Source of the DNA: UBA1424 sp041654095
Lineage (GTDB): Bacteria > Bacillota_I > Bacilli_A > RFN20 > CAG-826
DNA: 64,000 nt
Reading direction: 5' to 3'
NCBI GenBank assembly: GCA_041654095.1
Contig: JBAZED010000003.1
Coordinates: 27,963 to 91,962 of the forward strand
Shown here piece by piece: positions 1-8,746 of the stretch; within the stretch, counting starts at the first letter, position 1, and every line of letters starts with the position of its first letter. The position numbers and the translations under genes are program-made. Under the pieces are notes generated by a model that saw nothing but the letters and a program-made list of their open reading frames with translations, was not told the DNA's origin and searched no databases.

Positions 1-1008
1 CACGCTGAGGATGATCGAGCCGAAAGCGACGGAATAAAAAGGAATGGAAAAAGCTCCGACGACGATGAGCGGCAACAAGAATGATTCTGTTCCCCAAGTC
101 AAGAAGGGAACAAAGTTTAGGGCGATGGAAAACGTCACCATCTCGAGGAGGCCGCGAACGATAATCTGACCATAGGTCAACTTGGATTTTGACACTGGTT
201 GCAGGGACATTCCCAAGACTCGTTTTGATACCGTTCGCCCATCTTTTTTTATCAGAGGGACGACGATATAAAAGAGGATGGCGACGACGAGATAAGTGAG
301 CCCTGAACCGAGGGAGGACCGACCCATCAAATCTTTCATCATGACGACGAAGATGTCATATTCGGCAACCGTGGCCGGCAAATTGGCATATACCTCGCGA
401 GCATCAGCTAAAGCCTCGAGATAAAAAGTTTGAAAGGATTCATAGGCTGCGACCGCCGCTTCGCCGCGATCGCTGTTTTGATATGCGACCAGCAAGGTTT
501 TAAATTGAGGCTGGAGCAACGCCGGTTTATCGACATCATCGTCGTAGCACCAGATCGGGCTCGTGTTTTCGTCGTCAATCGCCGCTGGTAGGCCGAGCAC
601 TTCCACATTGAAAACGGAGGCGGAACGCTCAAGATACTGAACGTAGAAAAACATCAAGTGGTCATCGCCAGCATAAATCTCAGCATCGGCGGATAATTTC
701 GCGGCAAAATAGGCCTCGAACATCTTTTCTTGGCTGAGCTCCGCTTCGCTTTCGTCGAGGGCGTAGAGATGCGTTTCGAGCGCCTTCGCATTCATCACTC
801 CAATCTGGGCGCGGGCCACCGCCGAAGAATCGCCGAAACCGACGATCGGCATCGCCGCGACGGCCGATAGAGCCATGCCGACGAGAGCGACGATTGCCAT
901 ATCGAGCAAAGCTCCGAGCATGCGCTTCCCTTTCGAGACGAGCATGTAAGGAGGGGCTTCATCGGTGATCTGATGATTATTTACGCCAATCGTTTCGTTT
1001 TCTGCCAT
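1..1008 (-). CDS. RDD-family membrane protein, C-terminus cut by window edge
   Basis: Open frame of 336 codons reading left off the window edge with no stop, so the C-terminus is missing. The start ATG (1008-1006) opens MAENETIG. A first membrane segment lies around residues 25-50 and contains the Arg and Asp pair (KRMLGALLDM) that names the RDD family. A long polar loop of roughly 180 residues follows, rich in acidic and Ala residues, then a second hydrophobic segment, the conserved RDD element DGRTVSKRVLGMSL and another membrane segment near the edge. RDD proteins are poorly understood; some act in ion or solute transport. The large extracytoplasmic loop is longer than usual. The gene follows tuf in the same direction, behind a weak terminator, so it may be a separate unit. 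Family call fairly sure; function unknown. Confidence 0.7.
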   Translation of the reverse strand, partial: MAENETIGVNNHQITDEAPPYMLVSKGKRMLGALLDMAIVALVGMALSAVAAMPIVGFGDSSAVARAQIGVMNAKALETHLYALDESEAELSQEKMFEAYFAAKLSADAEIYAGDDHLMFFYVQYLERSASVFNVEVLGLPAAIDDENTSPIWCYDDDVDKPALLQPQFKTLLVAYQNSDRGEAAVAAYESFQTFYLEALADAREVYANLPATVAEYDIFVVMMKDLMGRSSLGSGLTYLVVAILFYIVVPLIKKDGRTVSKRVLGMSLQPVSKSKLTYGQIIVRGLLEMVTFSIALNFVPFLTWGTESFLLPLIVVGAFSIPFYSVAFGSIILSV

Positions 1009-1030
1009 TGTTAATTCCCATGCGACTTTC

Positions 1031-1053
1031 AATAAAAAACAGTATGCGCTGTT
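1031..1053 (-). terminator. Weak intrinsic terminator after tuf
   Basis: On the minus strand a 5-bp stem AACAG/CTGTT (1038-1053, 6-nt loop) is followed directly by TTTTTATT. It lies 120 bases past the tuf stop and 30 bases before the RDD gene start, so read-through is likely. Confidence 0.4.
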
Positions 1054-1176
1054 CGCCCTTTATTATTTCACATTTCGAGGCGTTTAGCATAGACATGCTT
1101 GCATGTTCTATCGCGAGCCGAGAAAGGTGAATAACGGAGAGGTATAAACGTATACTGTTAATATTTTAGAAAAACC

Positions 1177-2358
1177 TTATTTGATGATTTCGGTAACGGA
1201 GCCGGAACCGACGGTTCTGCCGCCTTCGCGGATGGAGAACTTTGTTCCCTTTTCGATCGCGACGGGGTGAATGAGTTCGACGGTCAGTTCGACGTTATCG
1301 CCAGGCATGACCATTTCGACGCCGGCCGGAAGGGTGATGACACCGGTGATGTCAGTCGTGCGGAAGTAGAATTGAGGGCGGTAATTGCTCAAGAAAGCAG
1401 TGTGGCGGCCTCCTTCTTCCTTCTTTAAAACGTAGGTGCTGGCGGTGAACTTGGTATGCGGGGTGACGCTGCCGGGTTTGGCCAAGACTTGACCGCGGAC
1501 GACTTGATCGCGGTTGATGCCGCGGAGCAGGACGCCGATGTTATCGCCTGGTTCGGCAAAATCGAGGAGTTTGCGGAACATTTCGATGCCGGTGACGACG
1601 GATTTGAGGGTCGGTTTAATGCCGATGATTTCAACTTCATCGTTGAGTTTGAGCAAACCGCGATCGACTCTACCCGTGACGACGGTGCCGCGACCGGTAA
1701 TGGTCAGGACGTCTTCAATGGGGAGCAAGAACGGTTTATCCCTATCGCGAACGGGATCGGGAATGTAATTGTCGACGGCTTCCATGAGTTCGATGATGCA
1801 AGCATCGTCATTGTCGCCTTCAAGGGCGTTGCGAGCCGAGCCGCGGATGACAGGGAGAGTATCGCCTGGGAATCCATATGACGTGAGGAGATCGCGGACG
1901 TCCATCTCGACGAGATCGATCAGTTCAGGATCATCGACGAGGTCCGTCTTGTTTAAGAAGACAACGATGTATGGAACGCCGACTTGACGGGCGAGCAAGA
2001 TGTGCTCGCGGGTTTGGGACATGACGCCATCGGTGGCGGCGACGACGAGAATCGCACCATCCATCTGCGCCGCGCCGGTGATCATGTTTTTAACATAGTC
2101 AGCGTGCCCTGGGCAGTCGACGTGGGCGTAGTGCCGCTTGTCGGTCGAGTATTCGATATGGGCTGTGTTAATCGTAATACCGCGGGCCTTCTCTTCTGGT
2201 GCGGAGTCGATTTGATCATAGGCCGTGGCCTTGGCTCCACCCTTTTTAGCTAAGACTTTTGTAATCGCGGCCGTCAAGGTCGTTTTGCCGTGGTCGACGT
2301 GCCCGATTGTACCGACGTTAACGTGCGTCTTTACTCTATTAAATTTTTCTTTTGCCAT
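1177..2358 (-). CDS. tuf: Elongation factor Tu
   Basis: 393 residues, normal length for EF-Tu, the GTPase that delivers aminoacyl-tRNA to the ribosomal A site. The P-loop GHVDHGKT is at 19-26, DCPGH at 82-86 and NKTD at 137-140; the two beta-barrel domains follow to a C-terminus ending in TEIIK. A strong Shine-Dalgarno (AAGGAGGAAA) precedes the ATG. It is last in the str operon after fusA, but the 90-base gap carries its own extended -10 promoter, which would allow extra expression. No unusual residues noted. Confidence 0.99.
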   Translation of the reverse strand: MAKEKFNRVKTHVNVGTIGHVDHGKTTLTAAITKVLAKKGGAKATAYDQIDSAPEEKARGITINTAHIEYSTDKRHYAHVDCPGHADYVKNMITGAAQMDGAILVVAATDGVMSQTREHILLARQVGVPYIVVFLNKTDLVDDPELIDLVEMDVRDLLTSYGFPGDTLPVIRGSARNALEGDNDDACIIELMEAVDNYIPDPVRDRDKPFLLPIEDVLTITGRGTVVTGRVDRGLLKLNDEVEIIGIKPTLKSVVTGIEMFRKLLDFAEPGDNIGVLLRGINRDQVVRGQVLAKPGSVTPHTKFTASTYVLKKEEGGRHTAFLSNYRPQFYFRTTDITGVITLPAGVEMVMPGDNVELTVELIHPVAIEKGTKFSIREGGRTVGSGSVTEIIK

Positions 2359-2404
2359 GTTTGAATTTCCTCCTTAATTATTTGATAAATTCAACCGAAT
2401 TAAT

Positions 2405-2433
2405 ATTATAGCAAACTTTTAGTAAAATCAATA
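2405..2433 (-). promoter_or_regulatory. Internal promoter for tuf
   Basis: In the fusA-tuf gap the minus strand reads TATTGA (2428-2433), a 17-base spacer, then TATAAT (2405-2410) preceded by TGC, an extended -10. It would give tuf transcription beyond read-through from the str operon. Confidence 0.65.
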
Positions 2434-2448
2434 CAACGTATTTATTTA

Positions 2449-4527
2449 TTAGCGTTGGCTCATCCCGGATTTTTTGATGATTTCTTCCTGGATAAAACGC
2501 GGGCATTCTCCATAGTGCGAGAATTGCATTGTGTAGTTGCCGCGACCTTGCGTAAACGACCGCAAGTCGGTAACGTAACCGAACATCTCTGAAAGCGGGA
2601 CTTTCGCCTCGATCGTCTTGGCGTTTCCGCGCTGCGATTCACCGGTCATTTGCCCGCGCCGGCGGGTAATGTCGCCGATTACGTCGCCGTAATAATCTTC
2701 AGGGACCGTGACTTCGATTTCCATGATCGGTTCGAGGATGGTCGGACTGCATGTTTTAGCAGCTTCTTTTAGAGCCATGCTGGCGGCGATTTTGTACGCC
2801 GCTTCACTGCTATCGACTTCGTGATAGCTGCCGTCATATAATGTCGCTTTGATGTCGATGATGGGATAGCCGGCGACCAAGCCTCTCTCGAGGGAATCGC
2901 GAAGACCTTCTTGCGTCGGGCGGATGTATTCTTTGGGGACGACACCGCCGACGATCTTGTCGACGAACTCAAAGCCCTTGCCGGGATTCGGTTCGAAGTG
3001 GATGCGGACGTGGCCGTATTGACCGCGGCCACCCGATTGCTTGATGTATTTGCCTTCGCAGTCGCCGCTGGCCTTAATCGTTTCGCGGTAGCCGACTTGC
3101 GGAGCGCCGACGTTGACTTGAACGCCGAATTCACGCTTCATGCGGTCGACGATGATATCGAGGTGGAGTTCGCCGACGCCGGCGATGATCGTCTGCCCGG
3201 ATTCGCTGTTCGTGTGAACGCGGAAAGTCGGGTCTTCTTCCGATAGTTTCTGAAGAGCGACGCCCATCTTTTCCTGATCGGCTTTGGACTTGGGTTCCAC
3301 CGCTTGTTCGATGACGGGTTCAGGGAACTCCATCTTCTCGAGCATCACGTCGAGTTTCTCTTCGCACAGCGTATCTCCGGTCGTCGTGTTTTTGAGGCCG
3401 ACGACAGCGCCGATATCACCGGCGTGGAGTTCTTCGACTTCCTGGCGGTGGTTTGAGTGCATCAAGACGACGCGTCCGATTCTCTCTTTAATGCCCTTAG
3501 TGGTATTAATTACGTACGAACCGCTTTTTAAGGTTCCCGAGTAGATGCGGACATAGGCGAGGCGGCCGATAAAAGGGTCGGTGGCGATTTTGAAAGCCAA
3601 GGCCGCTAAGGGCAGCTTTTCGTCAGGTTCGCAGATGTATTCGCGACCATCGCTATAATGACCTTTTTGATGAGGAATATCAATGGGGCTTGGCAAGTAA
3701 TCGATAACGCCATCGAGCAGTAGCTGAATACCCTTGTTTTTGTAGGCTGAGCCGCAGAAAACAGGGAAGAATTCGCCACCGACTACCGCTTTGCGAATCG
3801 TGGTTTTGATCAGATCGATGGGCGGCTCTTGTCCTTCGAGGACCATGAGCATAAGCTCATCATCAAAAGCAGCGAGTGCTTCGAGCAATTTCCAGCGCAT
3901 GGTTTCGGTCTTCTCGAGATATTCTCCGGGGATGGCGATTTCCGTCGGCCCTTCGGATTTGTCGACCGAATAGGTGTAAGCCTTGCGGTTGATCAGATCG
4001 ATGATGCCGTTAAAGCGGCTCTCGACGCCGATGGGATATTGGACGGCTTCCGCATTCGCGGCCAAGCGGGTGTGAAGCGTTTCGATACACATGTCGAAAT
4101 CGGCTCCGATCGCGTCAAGTTTGTTGACAAAGACGATGCGTGGAACATTGTACTTGGTGCCTTGCCGCCACACGGTTTCCGTCTGGGGCTCGACGCCGTT
4201 TTTACCATCGAGGACCGTGACGGCGCCATCGAGAACGCGTAGCGAACGCTCAACTTCAACGGTGAAGTCGACGTGCCCGGGAGTGTCGATGATATTGACG
4301 CGGTGCCCTTTCCAGAAAGCGGTCGTCGCGGCCGAGGTGATCGTTATGCCGCGCTCCTGTTCCTGCACCATCCAATCCATCGTCGCCGAGCCCTCGTGGG
4401 TTTCGCCGATTTTATGGATTCTCCCTGTGTAGTAAAGGATCCTTTCCGTCGTTGTCGTTTTACCCGCGTCGATGTGTGCCATGATGCCGATGTTGCGGGT
4501 ATGTTCTAAGTCGTATTCACGTGCCAT
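2449..4527 (-). CDS. fusA: Elongation factor G
   Basis: 692 residues, full length for EF-G, the GTPase that drives tRNA-mRNA translocation and, with RRF, ribosome recycling. The P-loop AHIDAGKT is at 17-24, followed by the switch II DTPGH motif and NKLD. Domains II to V follow in order, with the domain IV stretch containing GGVVPKEYI typical of bacterial EF-G. The start ATG follows a GAGGAA Shine-Dalgarno and lies 15 bases after the rpsG stop, so it is cotranscribed with rpsG. Only this one EF-G copy is in the window. Confidence 0.98.
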   Translation of the reverse strand: MAREYDLEHTRNIGIMAHIDAGKTTTTERILYYTGRIHKIGETHEGSATMDWMVQEQERGITITSAATTAFWKGHRVNIIDTPGHVDFTVEVERSLRVLDGAVTVLDGKNGVEPQTETVWRQGTKYNVPRIVFVNKLDAIGADFDMCIETLHTRLAANAEAVQYPIGVESRFNGIIDLINRKAYTYSVDKSEGPTEIAIPGEYLEKTETMRWKLLEALAAFDDELMLMVLEGQEPPIDLIKTTIRKAVVGGEFFPVFCGSAYKNKGIQLLLDGVIDYLPSPIDIPHQKGHYSDGREYICEPDEKLPLAALAFKIATDPFIGRLAYVRIYSGTLKSGSYVINTTKGIKERIGRVVLMHSNHRQEVEELHAGDIGAVVGLKNTTTGDTLCEEKLDVMLEKMEFPEPVIEQAVEPKSKADQEKMGVALQKLSEEDPTFRVHTNSESGQTIIAGVGELHLDIIVDRMKREFGVQVNVGAPQVGYRETIKASGDCEGKYIKQSGGRGQYGHVRIHFEPNPGKGFEFVDKIVGGVVPKEYIRPTQEGLRDSLERGLVAGYPIIDIKATLYDGSYHEVDSSEAAYKIAASMALKEAAKTCSPTILEPIMEIEVTVPEDYYGDVIGDITRRRGQMTGESQRGNAKTIEAKVPLSEMFGYVTDLRSFTQGRGNYTMQFSHYGECPRFIQEEIIKKSGMSQR

Positions 4528-4542
4528 AATAAGACTTCCTCG

Positions 4543-5013
4543 TTACCAGCGGTAATGAGCGTACGCCTTATTCGCTTCGGCCATCTTATGCGTATCTTCC
4601 CTCTTTTTAACTGATGCGCCAGTTCCATTGGCGGCATCGATGATTTCATTGGCTAATTTATCTTCCATCGTCTTGTCGTTGCGAAGGCGGGAATAGGTAA
4701 CTAACCAGCGCAGCCCTAAAGTGACTTTGCGGTCAGCGGTGACTTCGGTCGGAACTTGGTAGTTCGCGGCGCCGATGCGACGGACCTTGAGTTGGACTTC
4801 AGGCATGATGTTGTTGATTGCCGTGGCGAAAACGTCCATGGCGGGTTTCCCAGTTTTTGTTTCAATCTTCTTAAAGGCATTATAAAGAATCGCTTGCGCG
4901 GTTCCTCTTTTACCGTCAAGCATGATTTTATTGATCAAACGCGTGACCAATTTAGAACTGTAAATTGGATCTGGCAAGACATCGCGTTTACTCACACTTC
5001 CTTTGCGTGGCAT
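4543..5013 (-). CDS. rpsG: 30S ribosomal protein S7
   Basis: 156 residues, the usual S7 length. It opens MPRKGSVSKRDVLPDP and has the conserved block for nucleating the 3' major domain of 16S rRNA; S7 lies at the mRNA exit channel and contacts the E-site tRNA. The C-terminus ends in HYRW, the typical S7 ending. A GGAGAT Shine-Dalgarno precedes the ATG, and the gene sits 30 bases downstream of rpsL in the standard str order. In enterobacteria S7 represses this operon; nothing here shows whether that applies. Confidence 0.98.
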   Translation of the reverse strand: MPRKGSVSKRDVLPDPIYSSKLVTRLINKIMLDGKRGTAQAILYNAFKKIETKTGKPAMDVFATAINNIMPEVQLKVRRIGAANYQVPTEVTADRKVTLGLRWLVTYSRLRNDKTMEDKLANEIIDAANGTGASVKKREDTHKMAEANKAYAHYRW

Positions 5014-5043
5014 ATTTGTATCTCCTTACATTTCCTAAATATA

Positions 5044-5454
5044 TTATTTAGGTCTCTTGGTGCCGTATTGGCTGCGGCCTTGGCGGCGCGTCTCAATTCC
5101 GGCGGTGTCGAGCGTGCCGCGGATAACGTGGTAGCGAACACCAGGTAAATCTTTGACACGTCCCCCGCGAATCAACACGGTGGAGTGCTCTTGAAGGTTG
5201 TGGCCTTCACCGCCGATATAAGCGGTTACTTCATATCCGTTGGATAAGCGAACACGAGCGTATTTGCGAAGCGCTGAGTTCGGTTTTTTGGGCGTCATCG
5301 TTCCGACACGAGTGCAGACTCCGCGTTTTTGCGCGGAATTTTGCGATGTCGCTCTCTTTTTCAACGAATTCCATCTCTTGCCCAAGGCGGGGGCTTTGGA
5401 TTTGAATGTAGAACGAACGCGTCCTTGCCTTACTAACTGATTAATGGTTGGCAT
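5044..5454 (-). CDS. rpsL: 30S ribosomal protein S12
   Basis: 136 residues, the Firmicutes length. The decoding-centre loop TPKKPNSALRK is at 54-64 with the Lys residues whose change gives streptomycin resistance in other bacteria, here unmutated. The second loop GGRVKDLPGVRYH is also intact. A perfect GGAGG precedes the ATG. First gene of the str operon; its own promoter (5556-5585) separates it from the metalloprotease genes upstream. The L7Ae-like gene often found before rpsL in Bacilli is absent. Confidence 0.98.
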   Translation of the reverse strand: MPTINQLVRQGRVRSTFKSKAPALGKRWNSLKKRATSQNSAQKRGVCTRVGTMTPKKPNSALRKYARVRLSNGYEVTAYIGGEGHNLQEHSTVLIRGGRVKDLPGVRYHVIRGTLDTAGIETRRQGRSQYGTKRPK

Positions 5455-5522
5455 TGGACATCCTCCTTTCGCTCGAAGTTATGTACACAATTCCCGGTGT
5501 ATCATACCTCTCACAAATAAAT

Positions 5523-5537
5523 GGGCCTTCGCGGCCC
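5523..5537 (-). promoter_or_regulatory. Hairpin in the rpsL leader
   Basis: Perfect 5-bp stem GGGCC/GGCCC around a 5-base loop, about 12-26 bases after the predicted rpsL transcription start. It lacks a clear U tract, so I read it as a 5' leader structure rather than a terminator of the metalloprotease operon. Confidence 0.4.
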
Positions 5538-5555
5538 TAATATGTGTCCTGAAAG

Positions 5556-5585
5556 ATAATAGCAACTAATCGCGATATCCGTCAA
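5556..5585 (-). promoter_or_regulatory. str operon promoter (rpsL)
   Basis: Minus strand TTGACG (5580-5585), 18-base spacer, TATTAT (5556-5561) with an extended TGC immediately before the -10. It lies right after the stop of the third metalloprotease gene, giving the str operon independent transcription. Confidence 0.7.
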
Positions 5586-5593
5586 GAAAAAAA

Positions 5594-7099
5594 TTATATT
5601 TTATGTATCGTGACCATCGCATGAGTGTTGGCGAGATTGCTGATCGTGAAAGTATAGCCTAATTCTTCGCCATTGTTGAAGGTAAAGTTCTGAAAAGTAT
5701 CGACGCCAAAAGTGTCACCCTTTTGAAAAAGCGTCGCGTCGTCGGCAACGCCGCCGGTGATGAAGGTATTGGCACCGCTGCTCTCGAGGAGATGATAGAG
5801 GCGGAAATTATTATAAGTCGTCGAACCGGTATTGGTGTGGACGATAGCGACGCGATTCGTCGCTTGGCTATAGATGCCATCATCGACATAGCCTTTCGGC
5901 CGCGAAAAACCTTCGTTTGACAAGAAGCCGAGGCGGGCATCGACGTGATAGACTTTGACGCCGGCCTGCGACATAAGTCGGGGGTTGCTGCTCGTCATTC
6001 GCGAGTCGTGGGCATTTAAGCCGTTGGGGCTGTAGAATTCCAAGAGCAGGTATTCGTCCATCGCCGTGCCGTTCCAATTATCGTTCAGCAAAATCAAATC
6101 GCCGCTATTGTAAAAAGGGCGAATCGTAATTTCCGCCGAATCGGTGACAGCGTATGGGCGCGTCCAATCCAAGAGCATTTTCGAATATCCGGTGTGGTCG
6201 CCGATGCTGTAGTCCATCATGTCAGCTCGGCCCGTCGGTCCGTACAAGGCCCCTTCATCGCGGTTGTAATAGTCTTCTAATCCGAGCAGATGACCGACTT
6301 CATGGATGTAGGTATGGGTATCTGGGCGCCCATCAGTTATGTATGTCAGCGAATAGCTCGACCAGCACGTCAAATTGGCGTTCTGGTTGATGGTATAAGC
6401 CCAAAACGTCTTGTTCCGAGCGCTATCTCCAGTCTCGGAAGGGTGCGAATAAATTAGATAGACCGGGACGAGGTTATCTTCGTTGCCGTCGACGTAATAA
6501 CTCGCCAAATCGCCGTATTTATCCTCATACCACTCCAAAGCGTTTTTATAAATGTTTCGAACGATCGATATTTTAGAAGAAGAATCGCGGATATCAGCGG
6601 CTTGATAAGTCGTTCGATACCAATCCGCGACTTTGCCGTCGAGGATCAACTTTCCATAGCTCGCCTCGTTGTAGAAGCCGGTGACCGACCGCCAATTGTT
6701 GTTTTCGTTCACTCCGAAAAAGGCATTGCGCAGCACTTCCAACGACCCCTCGGTGCCCTCTTTTAAAAGAGTGGAAGGATAATCGTCGAAATCGACGGGG
6801 ATGACCAGCATTTTTTGCCGGCCGGTCGCGCGAACGCTTTTGTAAACACCTTGGTGGCGGTAGACGGCGGTGAAATCCTCAAATGATTCTTCGACGCCCA
6901 GACCATTCAAATAGCGAGATGGCAAATAATCGCCCGGCTTATAGTAACCTTGTCCATCTATCTTCTCGTGGGTGTCGGTATCGACGAGGTAATCGCGAAA
7001 AGGCGCGAAGGGGATGATGGCGTTTGTACATGATGAAAGAAGCCAGGCCACCACCGCCGTGATCGGAATGATTGATAAAGTACTTTTGCGGGTGGACAT
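5594..7099 (-). CDS. M6-type (immune inhibitor A-like) metalloprotease lipoprotein, copy 3
   Basis: 501 residues. The N-terminus has a positively charged start, a hydrophobic stretch and a lipobox LSSC with Cys24, predicting a lipoprotein on the outer face of the membrane. The zinc site HEVGH is at 266-270, followed by GLED at 273-276 and a Met-turn-like MMDYS at 294-298; this HExxHxxGLxD arrangement is that of peptidase family M6. A predicted beta-rich C-terminal half follows. It is the most divergent of the three tandem copies and lacks the DxDxDG calcium-like motif seen in the other two. The start has no clear Shine-Dalgarno and lies only 8 bases after the previous stop, so translation is probably coupled. 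Substrate unknown; catalytic residues appear intact. Confidence 0.8.
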   Translation of the reverse strand: MSTRKSTLSIIPITAVVAWLLSSCTNAIIPFAPFRDYLVDTDTHEKIDGQGYYKPGDYLPSRYLNGLGVEESFEDFTAVYRHQGVYKSVRATGRQKMLVIPVDFDDYPSTLLKEGTEGSLEVLRNAFFGVNENNNWRSVTGFYNEASYGKLILDGKVADWYRTTYQAADIRDSSSKISIVRNIYKNALEWYEDKYGDLASYYVDGNEDNLVPVYLIYSHPSETGDSARNKTFWAYTINQNANLTCWSSYSLTYITDGRPDTHTYIHEVGHLLGLEDYYNRDEGALYGPTGRADMMDYSIGDHTGYSKMLLDWTRPYAVTDSAEITIRPFYNSGDLILLNDNWNGTAMDEYLLLEFYSPNGLNAHDSRMTSSNPRLMSQAGVKVYHVDARLGFLSNEGFSRPKGYVDDGIYSQATNRVAIVHTNTGSTTYNNFRLYHLLESSGANTFITGGVADDATLFQKGDTFGVDTFQNFTFNNGEELGYTFTISNLANTHAMVTIHKI

Positions 7100-7107
7100 C
7101 GATGTTA

Positions 7108-8568
7108 TTATACCACTGAAACGCGAATGGTCGCCGATGAAGAATCAACATTGACAAAATCAATTTTGTATCCTAATAAATTGCCGTTATTAAGGCGAGT
7201 TCCGTTTTTAAAAAATTGCCAGCCAAAGGTCGCCATCGAAAAGGTTTGTCCAGTCGTGAAAAGATCGAGATTCGTCGCCGGATTACCAAATTTAAAGGTG
7301 TTGACACCGCCGGCTTGAATCATGTGCAAGAGGCGATAATCTTCGTTGGCGCTATTTGACGGTGTATTCGAATTGGCGACGCGATAATACCGTTGAATCG
7401 AAGGGTCAAAAAGGTCCGAGGAAGCTGGGTGTTCGTAGGCGATAAAATTGTTTGAATAATCATATACTCCGAGGCGCGAATCAACGTGGTAGAGGCGGAC
7501 GCCGGGAAGCGTAAAGCCAAGCGGATAAGCACCGGCGTACGAAGTTTGAGAATCGAGTTGATTGAGACCGGTCGGGGTGTAGAGTTCGAGGAGCAGGAAT
7601 TCATCGAATGAGGTTCCGTTCCAATCATCGGCGATCAAAACGGCGTCACCGCTGCTCTCGACGGGGTCGATCGTGATCTCGGCATTGCCGGTCACGACGA
7701 ACGGTTTGAGCCAGCCTAAAGCCATCTTCGACCAGGCGTTGTGATCGGTGACGTTGTAATCCATCATGTCGATGGCGCCGGTCGGTTTATAAGTGCTATC
7801 CTCATCGTAATTGTAATAATCGTCAAGTCCCAGAAGGTGGCCGGTCTCATGGATGTAGGTGTGACCATCAACTCTAGTCGTTCCACCGCCTTCGTACATG
7901 AAATCGTAGCTGGCCCACGCATAGACGTTGGCGGTCGGGCCATAGGTCGATGGCGTTTGATTATAGTCCCAATAGACATAAGCCCAGTAATCTTCAGAGA
8001 TGCTTTGAATGGTCGGCGAATTGCTGTAATTCGGGGCGCTGTAAATCATCCACACGGCATCGATAAAACCATCGTCGTCATCATCGAATTGCTGCGTCGA
8101 GGAATTTCCGCCATTGTGGGCCTTATAATCGGTCACGGCTTTTCTGACCAAATTGGTCGAGAAGTACTGCGTTTCGCTCGTGTCGAGAGCCGCCGCTTGC
8201 GCCGCTGTATATCCGGTATCGTATTTATCGGCAATCGCAAATGACAACGTTAAGTTACCATAGCTCGATTTATCGTAGAATGAGGAAACGGATTCCCAAT
8301 AATTCGTTTGAGCGGGCGTTCCGTTGAACAGAATATCGATGTCCGATAGGACTTTGGCAGTAAACGGATAATCGGTGAGTTCCATCGGAATGACCAGGAT
8401 CTCGACATCGTCACTCGGCGTGGGAATCGAGTTGAGGCCGGTGACTTGCAGCAGATCTTGATAGTTGAAAAGGGAATCGACGTCCGCTACTTTTTGGTAA
8501 TTGACCCACGAACAACTCGCGATGAAAATAGGCAGGAGAATCAGGGCGCGGATATTCTTATATCTCAT
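7108..8568 (-). CDS. M6-type metalloprotease lipoprotein, copy 2
   Basis: 486 residues from the ATG at 8568, chosen because AAGGAG lies just upstream and the protein then begins with a compact lipoprotein signal (lipobox IASC, Cys19). An in-frame start 15 codons earlier would spoil the signal. The zinc motif HETGH is at 240-244, then GLDDYY and MMDYN. A DxDxDG loop at 161-170 (FDDDDDGFID) resembles an EF-hand or dockerin calcium loop. Close paralogue of copy 1 throughout, including the WESVSSFY and GYTAA segments. The 178-base gap to copy 1 contains a TATAAT (8602-8607 region) with a poor -35, so an extra promoter is possible. Likely a surface-anchored zinc and calcium protease. Confidence 0.82.
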   Translation of the reverse strand: MRYKNIRALILLPIFIASCSWVNYQKVADVDSLFNYQDLLQVTGLNSIPTPSDDVEILVIPMELTDYPFTAKVLSDIDILFNGTPAQTNYWESVSSFYDKSSYGNLTLSFAIADKYDTGYTAAQAAALDTSETQYFSTNLVRKAVTDYKAHNGGNSSTQQFDDDDDGFIDAVWMIYSAPNYSNSPTIQSISEDYWAYVYWDYNQTPSTYGPTANVYAWASYDFMYEGGGTTRVDGHTYIHETGHLLGLDDYYNYDEDSTYKPTGAIDMMDYNVTDHNAWSKMALGWLKPFVVTGNAEITIDPVESSGDAVLIADDWNGTSFDEFLLLELYTPTGLNQLDSQTSYAGAYPLGFTLPGVRLYHVDSRLGVYDYSNNFIAYEHPASSDLFDPSIQRYYRVANSNTPSNSANEDYRLLHMIQAGGVNTFKFGNPATNLDLFTTGQTFSMATFGWQFFKNGTRLNNGNLLGYKIDFVNVDSSSATIRVSVV

Positions 8569-8746
8569 GGTTGGCTCCTTGATAGGACTATCACTATATA
8601 AATTATACCGCACCGCTACTTATTTACGCGACTAACGGCTCGAAGACAAGCGGAGTCGATATAAATGCGCCTACTCAAAAAGAAAGGCGATTTTCATTAT
8701 AAAATAATGCTGTCGCCCATTCAATTTTATTGCTGTGAGATGCTTT

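Noticed and set aside
1456..1881. 141-codon plus-strand frame opposite tuf, and similar antisense frames opposite fusA, rpoB, rpoC and the ribosomal genes
   Set aside because: They mirror highly conserved genes, lack ribosome sites, and have the biased composition expected of a reverse-complement shadow.
5523..5537. Terminator of the metalloprotease operon
   Set aside because: It lies after the predicted rpsL transcription start and lacks a U tract.
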